64,000 bases of DNA from a bacterium. Its GTDB lineage: Bacteria; Actinomycetota; Acidimicrobiia; Spongiisociales; Spongiisociaceae. Position numbers and translations under genes: made by a program. How positions within the stretch are numbered: position 1 is the first letter of the stretch; each line of letters opens with the position of its first letter. Shown here one piece after another: positions 18,168 to 27,514 of this stretch. The stretch is from positions 33,843 to 97,842 of the forward strand of contig JAPOQZ010000074.1 in the NCBI GenBank assembly GCA_026710435.1, written 5' to 3'. Below the pieces are notes generated by a model that was not told where the DNA came from, searched no databases, and saw only the letters and a program-made list of their open reading frames with translations.

Positions 18168-18470
18168 ATGAGAGAAAGCCAACCCGTGGCGCCGGCGGCC
18201 CCGGCTGCCGGGCAGCAGTTCCCGCAAACCGCCCGAACCGTGTCCTGCATCGGGCCCGCCCCCGGCATCAGCGCCAGGATCGAAGGCGTTCCCACCTACG
18301 CCCGTCCGGTTCTGCGGATACGGGGCAGGAGCGCTCGTTCCCTCCCGGCCCGGGGGACGTCCGACCAGAGCCGCAGGTGCTCGGCCCCCTGCAACCTGCA
18401 TTCCGGTGCGGGAAGTGTTAGCGGACCCGTTGGGAGCACACGGTCGATTGCCGGACCCGGTTCGGCATGA
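18168..18470 (+). other. 300-bp spacer between nuoL and nuoM with a full-length ORF
   Basis: Every other nuo junction here overlaps or is under 75 bases, but nuoL and nuoM are 300 bases apart. An ORF of 100 codons starts one base after the nuoL stop and ends with a TGA that overlaps the nuoM ATG, as a real operon gene would. The predicted peptide is rich in Ser, Pro, Arg, Ala and Gly with no recognisable domain or membrane segment, and no good ribosome site precedes it. The DNA is GC-rich with several short inverted repeats. It may be a coupling peptide, an RNA element or plain spacer. Confidence 0.3.
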
Positions 18471-20011
18471 CCGGATTCTCGACCCTCAGCGCTCTCATTA
18501 TCGTTCCGGCCGCCGCGGCCGTGCTCGTGATGCTGATTCCGGAGCGGCGCCGCGAGTTGGTGCGCCCGCTGGGTGTGATCCTGAGCCTGTTGCCGCTCCC
18601 TCTGGCGTTCCTTCTCTTTATGGAGTTCGAGCGCGGGGAGGCCGGGTTCCAGTTCGTGGAGCGGGTCGTGTGGATCGAGCAGCTCGGAGTGGCGTGGCAC
18701 CTGGGAGTAGATGGGATCTCGCTCCTGCTGGTGGTCTTGACCACCGTGCTCGTGCCGGTGGCTCTCGGGGCGTCGATGCGCATCGACCATCGGGTCAGGC
18801 TCTTCGTGGCGATGAACCTGCTGCTCGAGGCCGGCCTGATCGGTGTGTTCCTGTCGCTGGACCTGTTCCTGTTCTTCGTGTTCTTCGAAGTGATCCTGAT
18901 CCCTATGGCGTTCATCATCGGAATCTGGGGAAGTGAGAACCGGGTCTACGCCGCGGTCAAGTTCTTCCTGTACACGGCCTTCGGGTCTGCGCTGATGCTG
19001 GCGGGGATCATTGCCCTGGCGTTCATCCTTCGCGATCAGACCGGGGAACTGGGTTTCTCGTACCTGGCGATGCTCGACCTCGAGCTCGGAACCACTGCCC
19101 AGCGTTGGCTGTTCGGAGCCTTCGCGCTCGCCTTCGCCATCAAGGTCCCGGTCTTCCCGTTCCACACGTGGCTCCCGGACGCGCATGTCGAAGCCCCGAC
19201 CGCCGGATCGGTGCTCCTGGCCGGCGTGCTGCTGAAGCTCGGGACCTACGGCTTGCTCCGGTTCAACCTTCCGCTCTTCCCGGAGGCCGCGCTGGACTTC
19301 GTTCCCGTGCTGGCCACCCTGGCCGTCGTCGGAGTGATCTACGGGGCGATCGTGGCGATCGTGCAACCCGACCTCAAGAAGCTCGTGGCCTACTCGTCGG
19401 TGAGTCACCTGGGCTTCATCGTGCTGGGCACCTTCGCCCTCACATCTCAGAGCCTCCAGGGGGGAGTGGTGCAGATGATCAACCACGGGCTCACTACCGG
19501 TGCCCTGTTCCTCCTCGTAGGGATCATCTACGAACGGCGCCACACCAAGCTCATCGCCGATTTCGGCGGGTTGGCCTCCTCGATGCCGGTGTTCGCCGGG
19601 ATGTTCCTGTTCATCGCCTTTGCTTCCATCGGTCTGCCCGGACTGAACGGTTTCGTGGGCGAGTTTCTCATCCTGATCGGAAGCTATCCCACCCTTCCTC
19701 TCTACACGGTGGTGGCCGCCGCCGGGGTGATACTGGCCGCCGTTTACCTCTTGTGGGCTTACGAGAGGGTCTTCACCGGCCCGCTCACCAATCCTGCCAA
19801 CCAGCGGGTGTCCGACCTGTCGGTGAGCGAAGTGCTGGTGTTCGTCCCGCTGGTAGCGTTGATAATCCTCCTCGGCGTGTATCCCAAGGTGGCCTTGGAC
19901 GTGATCGGACCGTCCACCGACGCGGTGCTGAGCCGGATCGAAGCCACCACGGGGTACGAGGCGCCCGAGCCCGGTGGACCAGGACTGGTGCTGTCAGGGG
20001 GCGGCGAATGA
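18467..20011 (+). CDS. nuoM: NADH-quinone oxidoreductase subunit M
   Basis: The protein has 514 residues and about 14 membrane helices. It is an antiporter-like proton pump subunit. Conserved features: FFEVILIPM (Glu), FAIKVPVFPFHTWLPDAHVEAPT (Lys and the HxxxPDAHxxAPT motif), LKLGTYG and PDLKKLVAYSSVSHLGF. Start ATG 18467; no better start is available. Its stop overlaps the nuoN ATG (ATGA). Confidence 0.96.
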   Translation: MTGFSTLSALIIVPAAAAVLVMLIPERRRELVRPLGVILSLLPLPLAFLLFMEFERGEAGFQFVERVVWIEQLGVAWHLGVDGISLLLVVLTTVLVPVALGASMRIDHRVRLFVAMNLLLEAGLIGVFLSLDLFLFFVFFEVILIPMAFIIGIWGSENRVYAAVKFFLYTAFGSALMLAGIIALAFILRDQTGELGFSYLAMLDLELGTTAQRWLFGAFALAFAIKVPVFPFHTWLPDAHVEAPTAGSVLLAGVLLKLGTYGLLRFNLPLFPEAALDFVPVLATLAVVGVIYGAIVAIVQPDLKKLVAYSSVSHLGFIVLGTFALTSQSLQGGVVQMINHGLTTGALFLLVGIIYERRHTKLIADFGGLASSMPVFAGMFLFIAFASIGLPGLNGFVGEFLILIGSYPTLPLYTVVAAAGVILAAVYLLWAYERVFTGPLTNPANQRVSDLSVSEVLVFVPLVALIILLGVYPKVALDVIGPSTDAVLSRIEATTGYEAPEPGGPGLVLSGGGE

Positions 20012-21450
20012 CCGACGTCTCCTATCTCGCCATCGCCCCGGAGCTCCTGCTGCTGGTGGGGGCAGTTGCGGTTCTCATGGTCGACGTGTTCGCCCGCCCG
20101 AAGCCACGGATCCACGGTTGGATCACCGCCGTGACCTTCCTGGCCGTGGCGGTGGTCATCGGTGCGCAGTGGCACAGGATCGGCGTCGACGGTGTGGGCA
20201 CATCGTTCGGCGGGACCCTCTTCCTGCACAACCTGTCCGTAACTGCGCGGAGCATCCTCCTGGTCGTGGCAGTGCTCGGGACGGCCACCGCCTGGGATAT
20301 GTTGGTGGGCCTCGGGCGGAGGATGGCCGAGGGTCTGAGCCTCGTAATGGTGTCCACCGCCGGATTCATGCTGATGGGGGCGTCGGCGGATCTGGTCATG
20401 GTTTTCGTAGCACTCGAGATCGGCTCCATCGCGCTCTACGTCCTGGCCGGAATCGTTCGCACGTCCCGAGCCGGGGACGAGGCGGCCATGAAGTACTTCC
20501 TGCTGGGAGCCTTCGCATCTGCGATATTCATCTACGGAGGAGCGTTGTCCTACGCCGGGACCGGCACCACCAACCTCGTGGAGGCGGGGGCAGCCATGGC
20601 TACCTACCATGTAGCCCGGCCGGCGGTTCTCCTCATCGGGATGGCGCTGCTGGTAGTGGGGATGGGATTCAAGGTCACCGCGGCTCCCTTCCACTCATGG
20701 GCGCCCGATGTGTACCAGGGCGCGCCCGCCGGGGTGGTTGGTTTCATGGCGGCCGCAGCCAAGGTTGGTGGCTTCGCAGCCCTCATCAACATCCTGATAA
20801 TCGGCTTCGATCGGTACACGGAAGCGTGGGCAGACGGTCTGGCGGTCCTGGCCGCGGTATCGGTTGGCTACGGGACCCTGCTGGCGATACAGCAATCCGA
20901 CGTGCGACGGATGCTGGCCTACTCCGGTGTGGCCCATGCGGGGTTCATCCTCACCGGGATGACTGCCGGCCTGGCGGGGACGGCTGGTGTGTTGTTCTAC
21001 CTGGGAACCTATTCTGTGATGCTCGTGGGTGCCTTCGCGGCCGTGACGGTGGTGAGCGGTCCGGCCTCCTCCGGAAGCAGCTTCGACGAGTACCGGGGCC
21101 TGGGCCGGCGGTCCCCGCTGGTAGCCGCCGTGCTGGCAACCCTGATGATCGCCATGTCCGGGATGCCTCTGACGACCGGCTTCATCGGCAAGTTCCAGGT
21201 GTTCAGCTCGGCCTGGGACGGGGGCTATCGCTGGCTGGTCATCGTGGGACTGCTCAGCTCGGTGGCGGCGTTCTTCTTCTACCTGCGCCTGGTGGTGGTG
21301 ATGTACTTCCGGCCCGGCGACAGGACGCAGGACCATCCATCACCCTCCGGCCAGATGCGCTTGGTCCTGCTCTTCTCGGCAGCCGCGACGGTGGCGTTCG
21401 GGGTGTTCCCCTCGCCCCTGCTGGGTTGGCTCACCCGGGCCGGTGGTTAG
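20008..21450 (+). CDS. nuoN: NADH-quinone oxidoreductase subunit N
   Basis: The protein has 480 residues and about 14 membrane helices. It is the third antiporter-like pump subunit. Signatures: FVALEIGSIALYVL (Glu), GFKVTAAPFHSWAPDVYQGAP (Lys, HxWxPDVYQGAP), AAKVGGFA and SDVRRMLAYSGVAHAGF. The open frame extends far upstream, but the start must be ATG 20008, which overlaps the nuoM stop. It is the last nuo gene; the next gene overlaps its end by eight bases. Confidence 0.96.
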   Translation: MTDVSYLAIAPELLLLVGAVAVLMVDVFARPKPRIHGWITAVTFLAVAVVIGAQWHRIGVDGVGTSFGGTLFLHNLSVTARSILLVVAVLGTATAWDMLVGLGRRMAEGLSLVMVSTAGFMLMGASADLVMVFVALEIGSIALYVLAGIVRTSRAGDEAAMKYFLLGAFASAIFIYGGALSYAGTGTTNLVEAGAAMATYHVARPAVLLIGMALLVVGMGFKVTAAPFHSWAPDVYQGAPAGVVGFMAAAAKVGGFAALINILIIGFDRYTEAWADGLAVLAAVSVGYGTLLAIQQSDVRRMLAYSGVAHAGFILTGMTAGLAGTAGVLFYLGTYSVMLVGAFAAVTVVSGPASSGSSFDEYRGLGRRSPLVAAVLATLMIAMSGMPLTTGFIGKFQVFSSAWDGGYRWLVIVGLLSSVAAFFFYLRLVVVMYFRPGDRTQDHPSPSGQMRLVLLFSAAATVAFGVFPSPLLGWLTRAGG

Positions 21451-22612
21451 GAGGCACCCGCTAGTAGCCCTGGCAGGTTTGGGGTTGGCTCTTCTTCTGC
21501 TGGTGGGCGCGGGCGAACCCCAGGCGCTCCGGACCGCTTCTTCGAACATCTTCCTTATCCGGGAGGGGGAGGTTGTGGAGGAGAACCTCTACGTCGCGGC
21601 TTCTCTCGTCCGGATCGCCGGAACCATCCGGGGTGATCTCATCGTGGTGGCCACCGACCACCTGGAGGTGACCGGTCGGGTGGAGGGCGATGTCATCGGC
21701 TTTGCCACCACAGCCAGGCTCACGGGCGCTGTGACCGGGTCGGTGCGACTGGCCGGGGTCGACCTCGACATGGGCTCCGAAACCGGTGGGGATGTCGTCG
21801 GGCTGGGCCGGGACGTGTACCTCGGCGGGTCGGTGGCGGAGGACTCCCTGGTGTGGTCGAGATCGCTGATAGCTGGAGGTGAGATCGGCCGTGACATGGG
21901 TGGCCGAACCTTCGGAAGCATGACGATCGGGGGTCGTGTCGGGCGGGACGTGGAGATGACCGTGGGAAGGCTGTGGGTGCTCGAAGACGCCCACATCGGC
22001 CAGGATCTTGGATACCGGAGCGCACGGGAGGCCATTATCCACCCCGGAGCGGTCATCGACGGGTCGGTGGTCCAGCGGACCCCCCTCGCTCCCGACCTTC
22101 GAGCCCGGGCGGTCCGCCTTTTTTTCGGGTTCATCGCATCGGTACTGCTGCTGGCCTACGGTCTCGTGATGATCGGGGTCGCACCGGACAAGATGGAGCG
22201 CTCGATCACCCGTCTGGCGGATCACCCGATTCGATGCCTGCGACGGGGCGCGGCGCAGGTGGGAATCCTGGCGCTGCCCATTGTCGGTGCGGCAGCCGGT
22301 GTGGTCTGGGGAACGCCGAAGGCTGCTATCGGATTGACCCTGTTCGGTCTCGCCATGGCGCCACTCGTGGTGCTCTGGCTCTTGTTCCTGGTACTTACGG
22401 CGCCGCTGCCGGTCCTGATCTTCGCAGGGCGGGTCGTGAGCCGTGGTCGCCTGAGCGACTACGGGGCCTTCGTCCTGCCGGTGATCCCCTTGGCGGCATT
22501 GCTGCTTTGGGTTCCCTACGCCGGTCTCGGAGCCGGGGTGGTGCTGCTGGCGTTGGGAGCGGGCGCGCGTTCCCTCACCGCCGGAGAGCGCTACGTCCTT
22601 TCGAGGATGTGA
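21443..22612 (+). CDS. bactofilin-like repeat protein with membrane domain
   Basis: The protein has 389 residues. A signal-type hydrophobic segment (about 8-24) is followed by a beta-helical region (about 35-200) of short Gly/Val/Asp repeats (IRGDLIVVA, VEGDVIGFA, TGGDVVGLG, VGRDVEMTV), the pattern of bactofilin/polymer-forming proteins. Four to five membrane helices follow (about 225-380). The repeat region should therefore sit outside the membrane. The function is unknown; it may be a cell-envelope scaffold. Start GTG 21443 overlaps the nuoN end, so it may be co-transcribed with nuo although it is not a complex I subunit. Confidence 0.7.
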   Translation: MVRRHPLVALAGLGLALLLLVGAGEPQALRTASSNIFLIREGEVVEENLYVAASLVRIAGTIRGDLIVVATDHLEVTGRVEGDVIGFATTARLTGAVTGSVRLAGVDLDMGSETGGDVVGLGRDVYLGGSVAEDSLVWSRSLIAGGEIGRDMGGRTFGSMTIGGRVGRDVEMTVGRLWVLEDAHIGQDLGYRSAREAIIHPGAVIDGSVVQRTPLAPDLRARAVRLFFGFIASVLLLAYGLVMIGVAPDKMERSITRLADHPIRCLRRGAAQVGILALPIVGAAAGVVWGTPKAAIGLTLFGLAMAPLVVLWLLFLVLTAPLPVLIFAGRVVSRGRLSDYGAFVLPVIPLAALLLWVPYAGLGAGVVLLALGAGARSLTAGERYVLSRM

Positions 22613-22681
22613 TGCCAGCCGACGCTAGGCCCAGCGGGGTCCAACGGCACCGACGGCGAGGGAGGGCGCGGGCAGCTGGTC

Positions 22682-25279
22682 CTACCGGCGCTTCTTGGGG
22701 GGCCACTTTCCCTGCTCCTTGAGTTTCTCGCGGCGGCCGGCCAGCAGGACGGCAGCCTGGTCCAGGTCGAGTTCGGCAATTGCGTGCTCTTTCACCGACG
22801 CGTTGACGACGCCATCGGTCACGTAGGGTCCGTACCTACCTGTCTTCACGATTACCTTGCCTCCCGACTCCGGGTCGTTGCCGAGTTCCTTGAGCGGAGG
22901 GGCGGCGGCCCGTCGCCTGGTCTGCTTGGGGGTGTTCATCACGGTCACCGCGTCTTCGAGGGTGATGCCGAAGAGAAGGAGGGGATCCTCGAGGCTACGG
23001 TACTCCTTCCCCATCCTCAGGTAAGGACCGAAGCGACCGTTGGAAGCCACGATGACCTTACCCGTGTCGGGATGCTTGCCGACCCGCCGCGGCAGGGAGA
23101 GCAACCGGAGAGCGTCCTCGATACCCAGTTCGTCGATCACCATGTTCCGGAGCAGCGAGGCACGTTTGGGTTTCTTGCCGGATTGCCCCTCGTCCTCGCC
23201 GAGTTGCACGTAGGGTCCGTACCGACCCACCCGGGCCAGGACCGTGAGGCCGGAATCCGGGTCGGTTCCCAGAATCTTGTCCCCCTTCGGTTTCTCGAGT
23301 ATCTCGATCGCGCTCTCCACCGACAACTCGTCGGGAGGCAAGTCATCGGGGACGGATGCCCGGTCGTCGCCACGGGCTATATACGGTCCGTACCGGCCGA
23401 CTCGCACGACCACCGGAACCCCTTGGGCGTCCTCGCCCAGGCTCAAGTTGATCTCCCTGGGATCGATCCCGTCGACATGGTCGCCTGACACGAGACCGAG
23501 CAGTCCCGGAGTGCCGTTGCCGTGGAAGAAGCGCCGCAGCCACGGCACCTTCTCCTCCTCGCCCCTGGCGATCCGGTCGAGGTCGTCCTCCATCCGGGCA
23601 GTGAATCCGAAGTCGACCAGGTTCCCGAAGTGGCTCTCGAGCAACTGGGTGGTGGCGAACGCGGTGATGGATGGCACCAGGGTGGCACCCTTCTTGAACA
23701 CGTAGCCACGGTCGACGATCGTGGAGATGATCGAGGCATATGTCGAAGGACGACCGATGCCTTTGTCCTCGAGTTCCCGGATCAGGGAGGCTTCGGTGAA
23801 CCGGCGGGGGGGCTGCGTCTCGTGGCCCTTGGCCTCAACGTCCCGAGCCAGGACCGCGTCGTCCACCTTCAGAGACGGTAGGTGTCGCTCCCGGCCGTCC
23901 AACTCCGCCTGGGGATCGTCCCGGCCTTCCACGTAGACCCGCAGGAATCCGGGGAAGGTGATCGTGAGTCCCGAGGCGCCGAACTCCAAGTCGGTGCCCT
24001 CCGCGACCGTACCCCCCAGCCGGACGCGGGTGCGCTCCCCTCGGGCCGCGGCCATCTGCGAGGCGAGGGTGCGCGTCCAGATGAGCCCGTAGACACGTTG
24101 CTGGTCTCGGTCCCGGACCTGCGGGGCGATCTGTCGCGGGGTCTTCCAGGAGTCGCCGGCCGGGCGGATGGCCTCGTGGGCTTCCTGGGCATTCTTCACC
24201 TTGTTGGTGTATCTGCGGGGCTTCGGGGCGAGGTAGTTGGTTCCGTAGAGTTTCTCGATCTCGGCTCGAGCCGTCCGGAGGGCTGTCTCAGAGAGGTTGG
24301 TGCTATCGGTGCGCATATACGTGATATGGCCCTGCTCGTAGAGTCTCTGGGCGGCCCTCATCGTCCGGGAGGCGCCGAAGCGAAGCTTGCGGGACGCTTC
24401 CTGTTGCAGGGTCGAGGTTCGGAACGGGGCGTAGGGTTGGCGAGTGTAGGGCTTAGCCTCAACAGAGCGGATCCTGAACCGGTTGCCATCGGCTGCTGCT
24501 GCCAGAGCACCGGCCCGTGCTTCGTCGAGCCGCACGACCTTTGAGGAGGTAAGTTCGCCCTTCTCGTTGAAGTCCCGGGCGCGGGCGAGGCGGGCACCGT
24601 CCACGGCTGCCAGGGAAGCGGTGAACTGCTCCGATGCATCGGTGGCGAAAGTGCCGTCGACGCTCCAGAAACCGGCTGAGCGGAAGGCCATCCGGCGGCG
24701 CTCGCGTTGGACGACCAGCCGGACGGCGACACTCTGGACCCGGCCGGCCGACAAGCCGCGCTTTACCTTGCGCCACAGCACCGGCGAAAGTCCGTAACCG
24801 ACCAGCCGGTCCAGGGTCCGGCGGGCCTCTTGAGCATCCACCAGGTCGCTGTCGATCGAGCGAGGATTGGCGAGGGCATTGCGGATGGCCGAGGGGGGGA
24901 TCTCGTGGAACACCATACGCCGCATCGGGACCTTGGGCTTGAGCACCTGCTCGAGGTGCCACGCGATGGCCTCACCCTCCCGATCCTCGTCCGTGGCCAG
25001 ATACAACTCGGAGGTTTCCGCCAGGAGCCGTTTCAGCGTCTGCACGATCTTTCGACTCTCGGGGGGAACGACGTAAAGGGGTCTGAAGTCGCGATCCACT
25101 TCCACTCCCCAGTCCTTGGCCCATTTCTCGCTCCGGTAGCGGGCCGGGATCTGCTTCGCGTTGTTCGGTAGGTCACGGATGTGGCCCTGTGAGGATTCGA
25201 CACGGTACCCGCTGCCCAGATAGCCGGCAATCGTTCGTGCCTTGGTCGCGGATTCAACGATGATCAGAGGTCTTGCCAT
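22682..25279 (-). CDS. topA: DNA topoisomerase I
   Basis: The protein has about 865 residues. Toprim domain: LIIVESATKARTIAGYL at the start, then DEDREGEAIAWHL (metal-binding DxDxE-type motif). The catalytic Tyr lies in HITYMRTDSTNLS (about 318-330). The C-terminal third carries several GRYGPYV-type repeats instead of Cys4 zinc fingers and ends in a Lys/Arg-rich tail (PPKKRR), as in actinobacterial enzymes. It relaxes negative supercoils. ATG 25279 is chosen; TTG 25285 is two codons upstream. It is convergent with the preceding gene. Confidence 0.96.
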   Translation of the reverse strand: MARPLIIVESATKARTIAGYLGSGYRVESSQGHIRDLPNNAKQIPARYRSEKWAKDWGVEVDRDFRPLYVVPPESRKIVQTLKRLLAETSELYLATDEDREGEAIAWHLEQVLKPKVPMRRMVFHEIPPSAIRNALANPRSIDSDLVDAQEARRTLDRLVGYGLSPVLWRKVKRGLSAGRVQSVAVRLVVQRERRRMAFRSAGFWSVDGTFATDASEQFTASLAAVDGARLARARDFNEKGELTSSKVVRLDEARAGALAAAADGNRFRIRSVEAKPYTRQPYAPFRTSTLQQEASRKLRFGASRTMRAAQRLYEQGHITYMRTDSTNLSETALRTARAEIEKLYGTNYLAPKPRRYTNKVKNAQEAHEAIRPAGDSWKTPRQIAPQVRDRDQQRVYGLIWTRTLASQMAAARGERTRVRLGGTVAEGTDLEFGASGLTITFPGFLRVYVEGRDDPQAELDGRERHLPSLKVDDAVLARDVEAKGHETQPPRRFTEASLIRELEDKGIGRPSTYASIISTIVDRGYVFKKGATLVPSITAFATTQLLESHFGNLVDFGFTARMEDDLDRIARGEEEKVPWLRRFFHGNGTPGLLGLVSGDHVDGIDPREINLSLGEDAQGVPVVVRVGRYGPYIARGDDRASVPDDLPPDELSVESAIEILEKPKGDKILGTDPDSGLTVLARVGRYGPYVQLGEDEGQSGKKPKRASLLRNMVIDELGIEDALRLLSLPRRVGKHPDTGKVIVASNGRFGPYLRMGKEYRSLEDPLLLFGITLEDAVTVMNTPKQTRRRAAAPPLKELGNDPESGGKVIVKTGRYGPYVTDGVVNASVKEHAIAELDLDQAAVLLAGRREKLKEQGKWPPKKRR

Positions 25280-25399
25280 AGTCAATAGTTACCCTGATTC
25301 GGGCGACCATGTCAAGACGAGCCTATCGGTGTATGCCGGCGCCGACAGTTATCATCGTGGTAAGGGCCGTCTCGCGGTTCTGTCTAACCGGTTTGGGGG

Positions 25400-26761
25400 T
25401 TGTTGATCGAACTGTTGCTAAGGGGACCCTTCTCGCGGCTGTGGTGGGCGAGTGCCGCTTCCTCTTTGGGTGACTGGATAACCTTCTTCGCTACGCTGGC
25501 TCTCGCCAGCCAGATAGGCGGTACCACCGCGGTTCTCGTTCCGTTGATGAGCAGGATCATTCCCGGTTTGGTTCTCGGTTCGTTCGCCGGCGTAATCGCC
25601 GACCGGCTGGACCGCAAGTGGGTCATGGTCCTCTCGGACGGGGGACGCGGCTTAGTGGTTCTCACATTCGTTCTGGCCGACGATCTCATAAAGATCGCAA
25701 TCATCTCGTCGGTTCTCGAGATCCTGACGATGATCCGCCAGCCGGCCCGGGAGGCGGCCGTACCCACGCTGGTCGCGCCCGGGGACCTGGTGACGGCCAA
25801 CAGCTTCTCCGCCGCCGCCGCCTACGGCACCGCGCCGATCGGGGCTGCTACCTGGAGCGGTCTAGCCGCGCTGTTCGTGGCATTGGGTGGCTGGGGTCCC
25901 ATCGACCGTGGCCCCGACCTGGCCTTCGTTATGGATTCGTTCACCTTTCTCGTCTCCGGTGCGATCGTGGCCACTATCGGCATTCCGAAGCCAACCCTCG
26001 CCGAGAATGGGCCCGTGGAGCGAGACTGGCGGCAGCCGCTCCGGGACCTGGCAGAGGGGATTGCCTTCGTGACCCAGACCCGCACGGTTCGCCGGGTCGT
26101 GTTCGGCATGGCGGTTGCCCTGTTCGGGGGGAGCGCCCTGCTGCCGCTCGGACAATCTTTTGCCCAGGAGGTGCTCGGTGGCGGCGACGCCGGTTTCGGA
26201 GTCCTCGTCACGGCCTTGGGGGTTGGGGTAGGGCTCGGTATGCTCGGCGTGGCTTTCTTCAGTACCGACCGGACCCGATACGACCTCACTTACGCCCTCA
26301 GCCTGGGCATAACCGGGCTGGCGATCGGCTTGGCGGCGTTCACGAGAACCGTGATCGGAGCCTCGGGCTGGGTACTCCTGGCGGGCGTAGGCACCGGATA
26401 CGCCTACGTGATGGGCTTCACCCACCTCCATGAAGTTGTGGACGACACGTTACGGGGTCGTACCTTCGCGGCTCTGTTCACCCTGGTTCGAACCGCCATG
26501 TTGGTGTCGTTCGCCTTGGCGGTGCTGGTGGCCTCTGCCCTGGATGGAGTCTTGCGAGCCCCGTTCGACAACGGCATCCGGAACGTATTCGCCTTGGCCG
26601 GCGTCCTGATCCTGGGAACCGGACTCCTGTCGATAGCGGCGATCCGCCACGGGTTGGCCCGACCGCACCTGACCCCGCAGGTCCGCCGCTCCATCAGCGA
26701 TGCCTCGCACGCCTTCGGCCTCATGAAGGGAAAGAGTCGGGGGAGGACCTACGATGAATGA
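25400..26761 (+). CDS. major facilitator superfamily transporter
   Basis: The protein has 453 residues and about 11-12 membrane helices. The MFS loop motif is seen as GVIADRLDRKWVMVLSD (about 55-71), and the second half repeats the fold. It resembles the MFS_3 (enterobactin-exporter-like) group, so export of a small molecule is likely, but the substrate cannot be read from sequence. Start TTG 25400 (or TTG 25403). It lies divergent from topA and upstream of tmk and holB. Confidence 0.8.
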   Translation: MLIELLLRGPFSRLWWASAASSLGDWITFFATLALASQIGGTTAVLVPLMSRIIPGLVLGSFAGVIADRLDRKWVMVLSDGGRGLVVLTFVLADDLIKIAIISSVLEILTMIRQPAREAAVPTLVAPGDLVTANSFSAAAAYGTAPIGAATWSGLAALFVALGGWGPIDRGPDLAFVMDSFTFLVSGAIVATIGIPKPTLAENGPVERDWRQPLRDLAEGIAFVTQTRTVRRVVFGMAVALFGGSALLPLGQSFAQEVLGGGDAGFGVLVTALGVGVGLGMLGVAFFSTDRTRYDLTYALSLGITGLAIGLAAFTRTVIGASGWVLLAGVGTGYAYVMGFTHLHEVVDDTLRGRTFAALFTLVRTAMLVSFALAVLVASALDGVLRAPFDNGIRNVFALAGVLILGTGLLSIAAIRHGLARPHLTPQVRRSISDASHAFGLMKGKSRGRTYDE

Positions 26762-26920
26762 CGGGCAGCGCCGCCAGACACGGATGCCGGGACGCCGGCA
26801 ACGGCGACGTTCGCAGGCCCACCGCTGTCCGACCGGCTGGTTGTGTCGGGGCTGACGGAGGAGGGCCGGCCGGGGATGGTTTTCTCCCCTGGGGAACCGG
26901 CAACCGGGAACCGGACCGAG

Positions 26921-27514
26921 ATGTGCCGTTACATAGCCCTGGAAGGCATAGACGGGGCCGGGAAGACCAGCATCCAGGCGGCGTTGAGAGAGCGATTGGA
27001 GTCGGTCGGCATCGAGGTCGTTGCCGTCCGAGAGCCCGGTGGGACCCTTCTGGGTGAGTCTCTCCGGCGGGTGCTGCTCGATGGGCCCCCGGTCTCGCCA
27101 TGGGCCGAGGCTCTCATGTTCGCGGCGGATCGGGCGCAACTGATGGCTGACGTTGTACGCCCGGCTCTCGAGCGGGGGGCCTGTGTGGTCAGCGACCGCT
27201 CCGTCTACTCGTCTCTTGCCTACCAGGGAGCAGGGCGGGCACTGGGTATCGACCGGGTCAGAAGAATCAACGAACCGGGTCTGGCCGGAAGATGGCCCGA
27301 CCTGGTCATCTTGCTGGCCGTCAGTACGCGGACCGGATTGGCCAGGCAGCGGCAGGCCGATCGTATCGGCTCGTCCGGGCACGCGCTCCTGTCGACCGTT
27401 GCCGAGGCCTTCGACACCCTCGCCCGCCAGAACCCGGATCGTTTCGTGGTAGTGGACGCGGAGCGACCTCGCTCGCTGGTCGTTGAAGACGTCTGGGAGG
27501 CGGTGGGGTTGTGA
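26921..27514 (+). CDS. tmk: thymidylate kinase
   Basis: The enzyme phosphorylates dTMP to dTDP. P-loop GIDGAGKTS is at the start; REPGGT (dTMP-binding), FAADRAQ, and the DRSVYSSLAYQG loop follow. The lid region contains RQRQADRIGSSG. ATG 26921 starts at MCRYIALEGIDG, giving 197 residues, the family length; the open frame upstream to 26843 is not conserved-looking. Its stop overlaps the holB start (GTGA), so the two replication genes form an operon. Confidence 0.93.
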   Translation: MCRYIALEGIDGAGKTSIQAALRERLESVGIEVVAVREPGGTLLGESLRRVLLDGPPVSPWAEALMFAADRAQLMADVVRPALERGACVVSDRSVYSSLAYQGAGRALGIDRVRRINEPGLAGRWPDLVILLAVSTRTGLARQRQADRIGSSGHALLSTVAEAFDTLARQNPDRFVVVDAERPRSLVVEDVWEAVGL

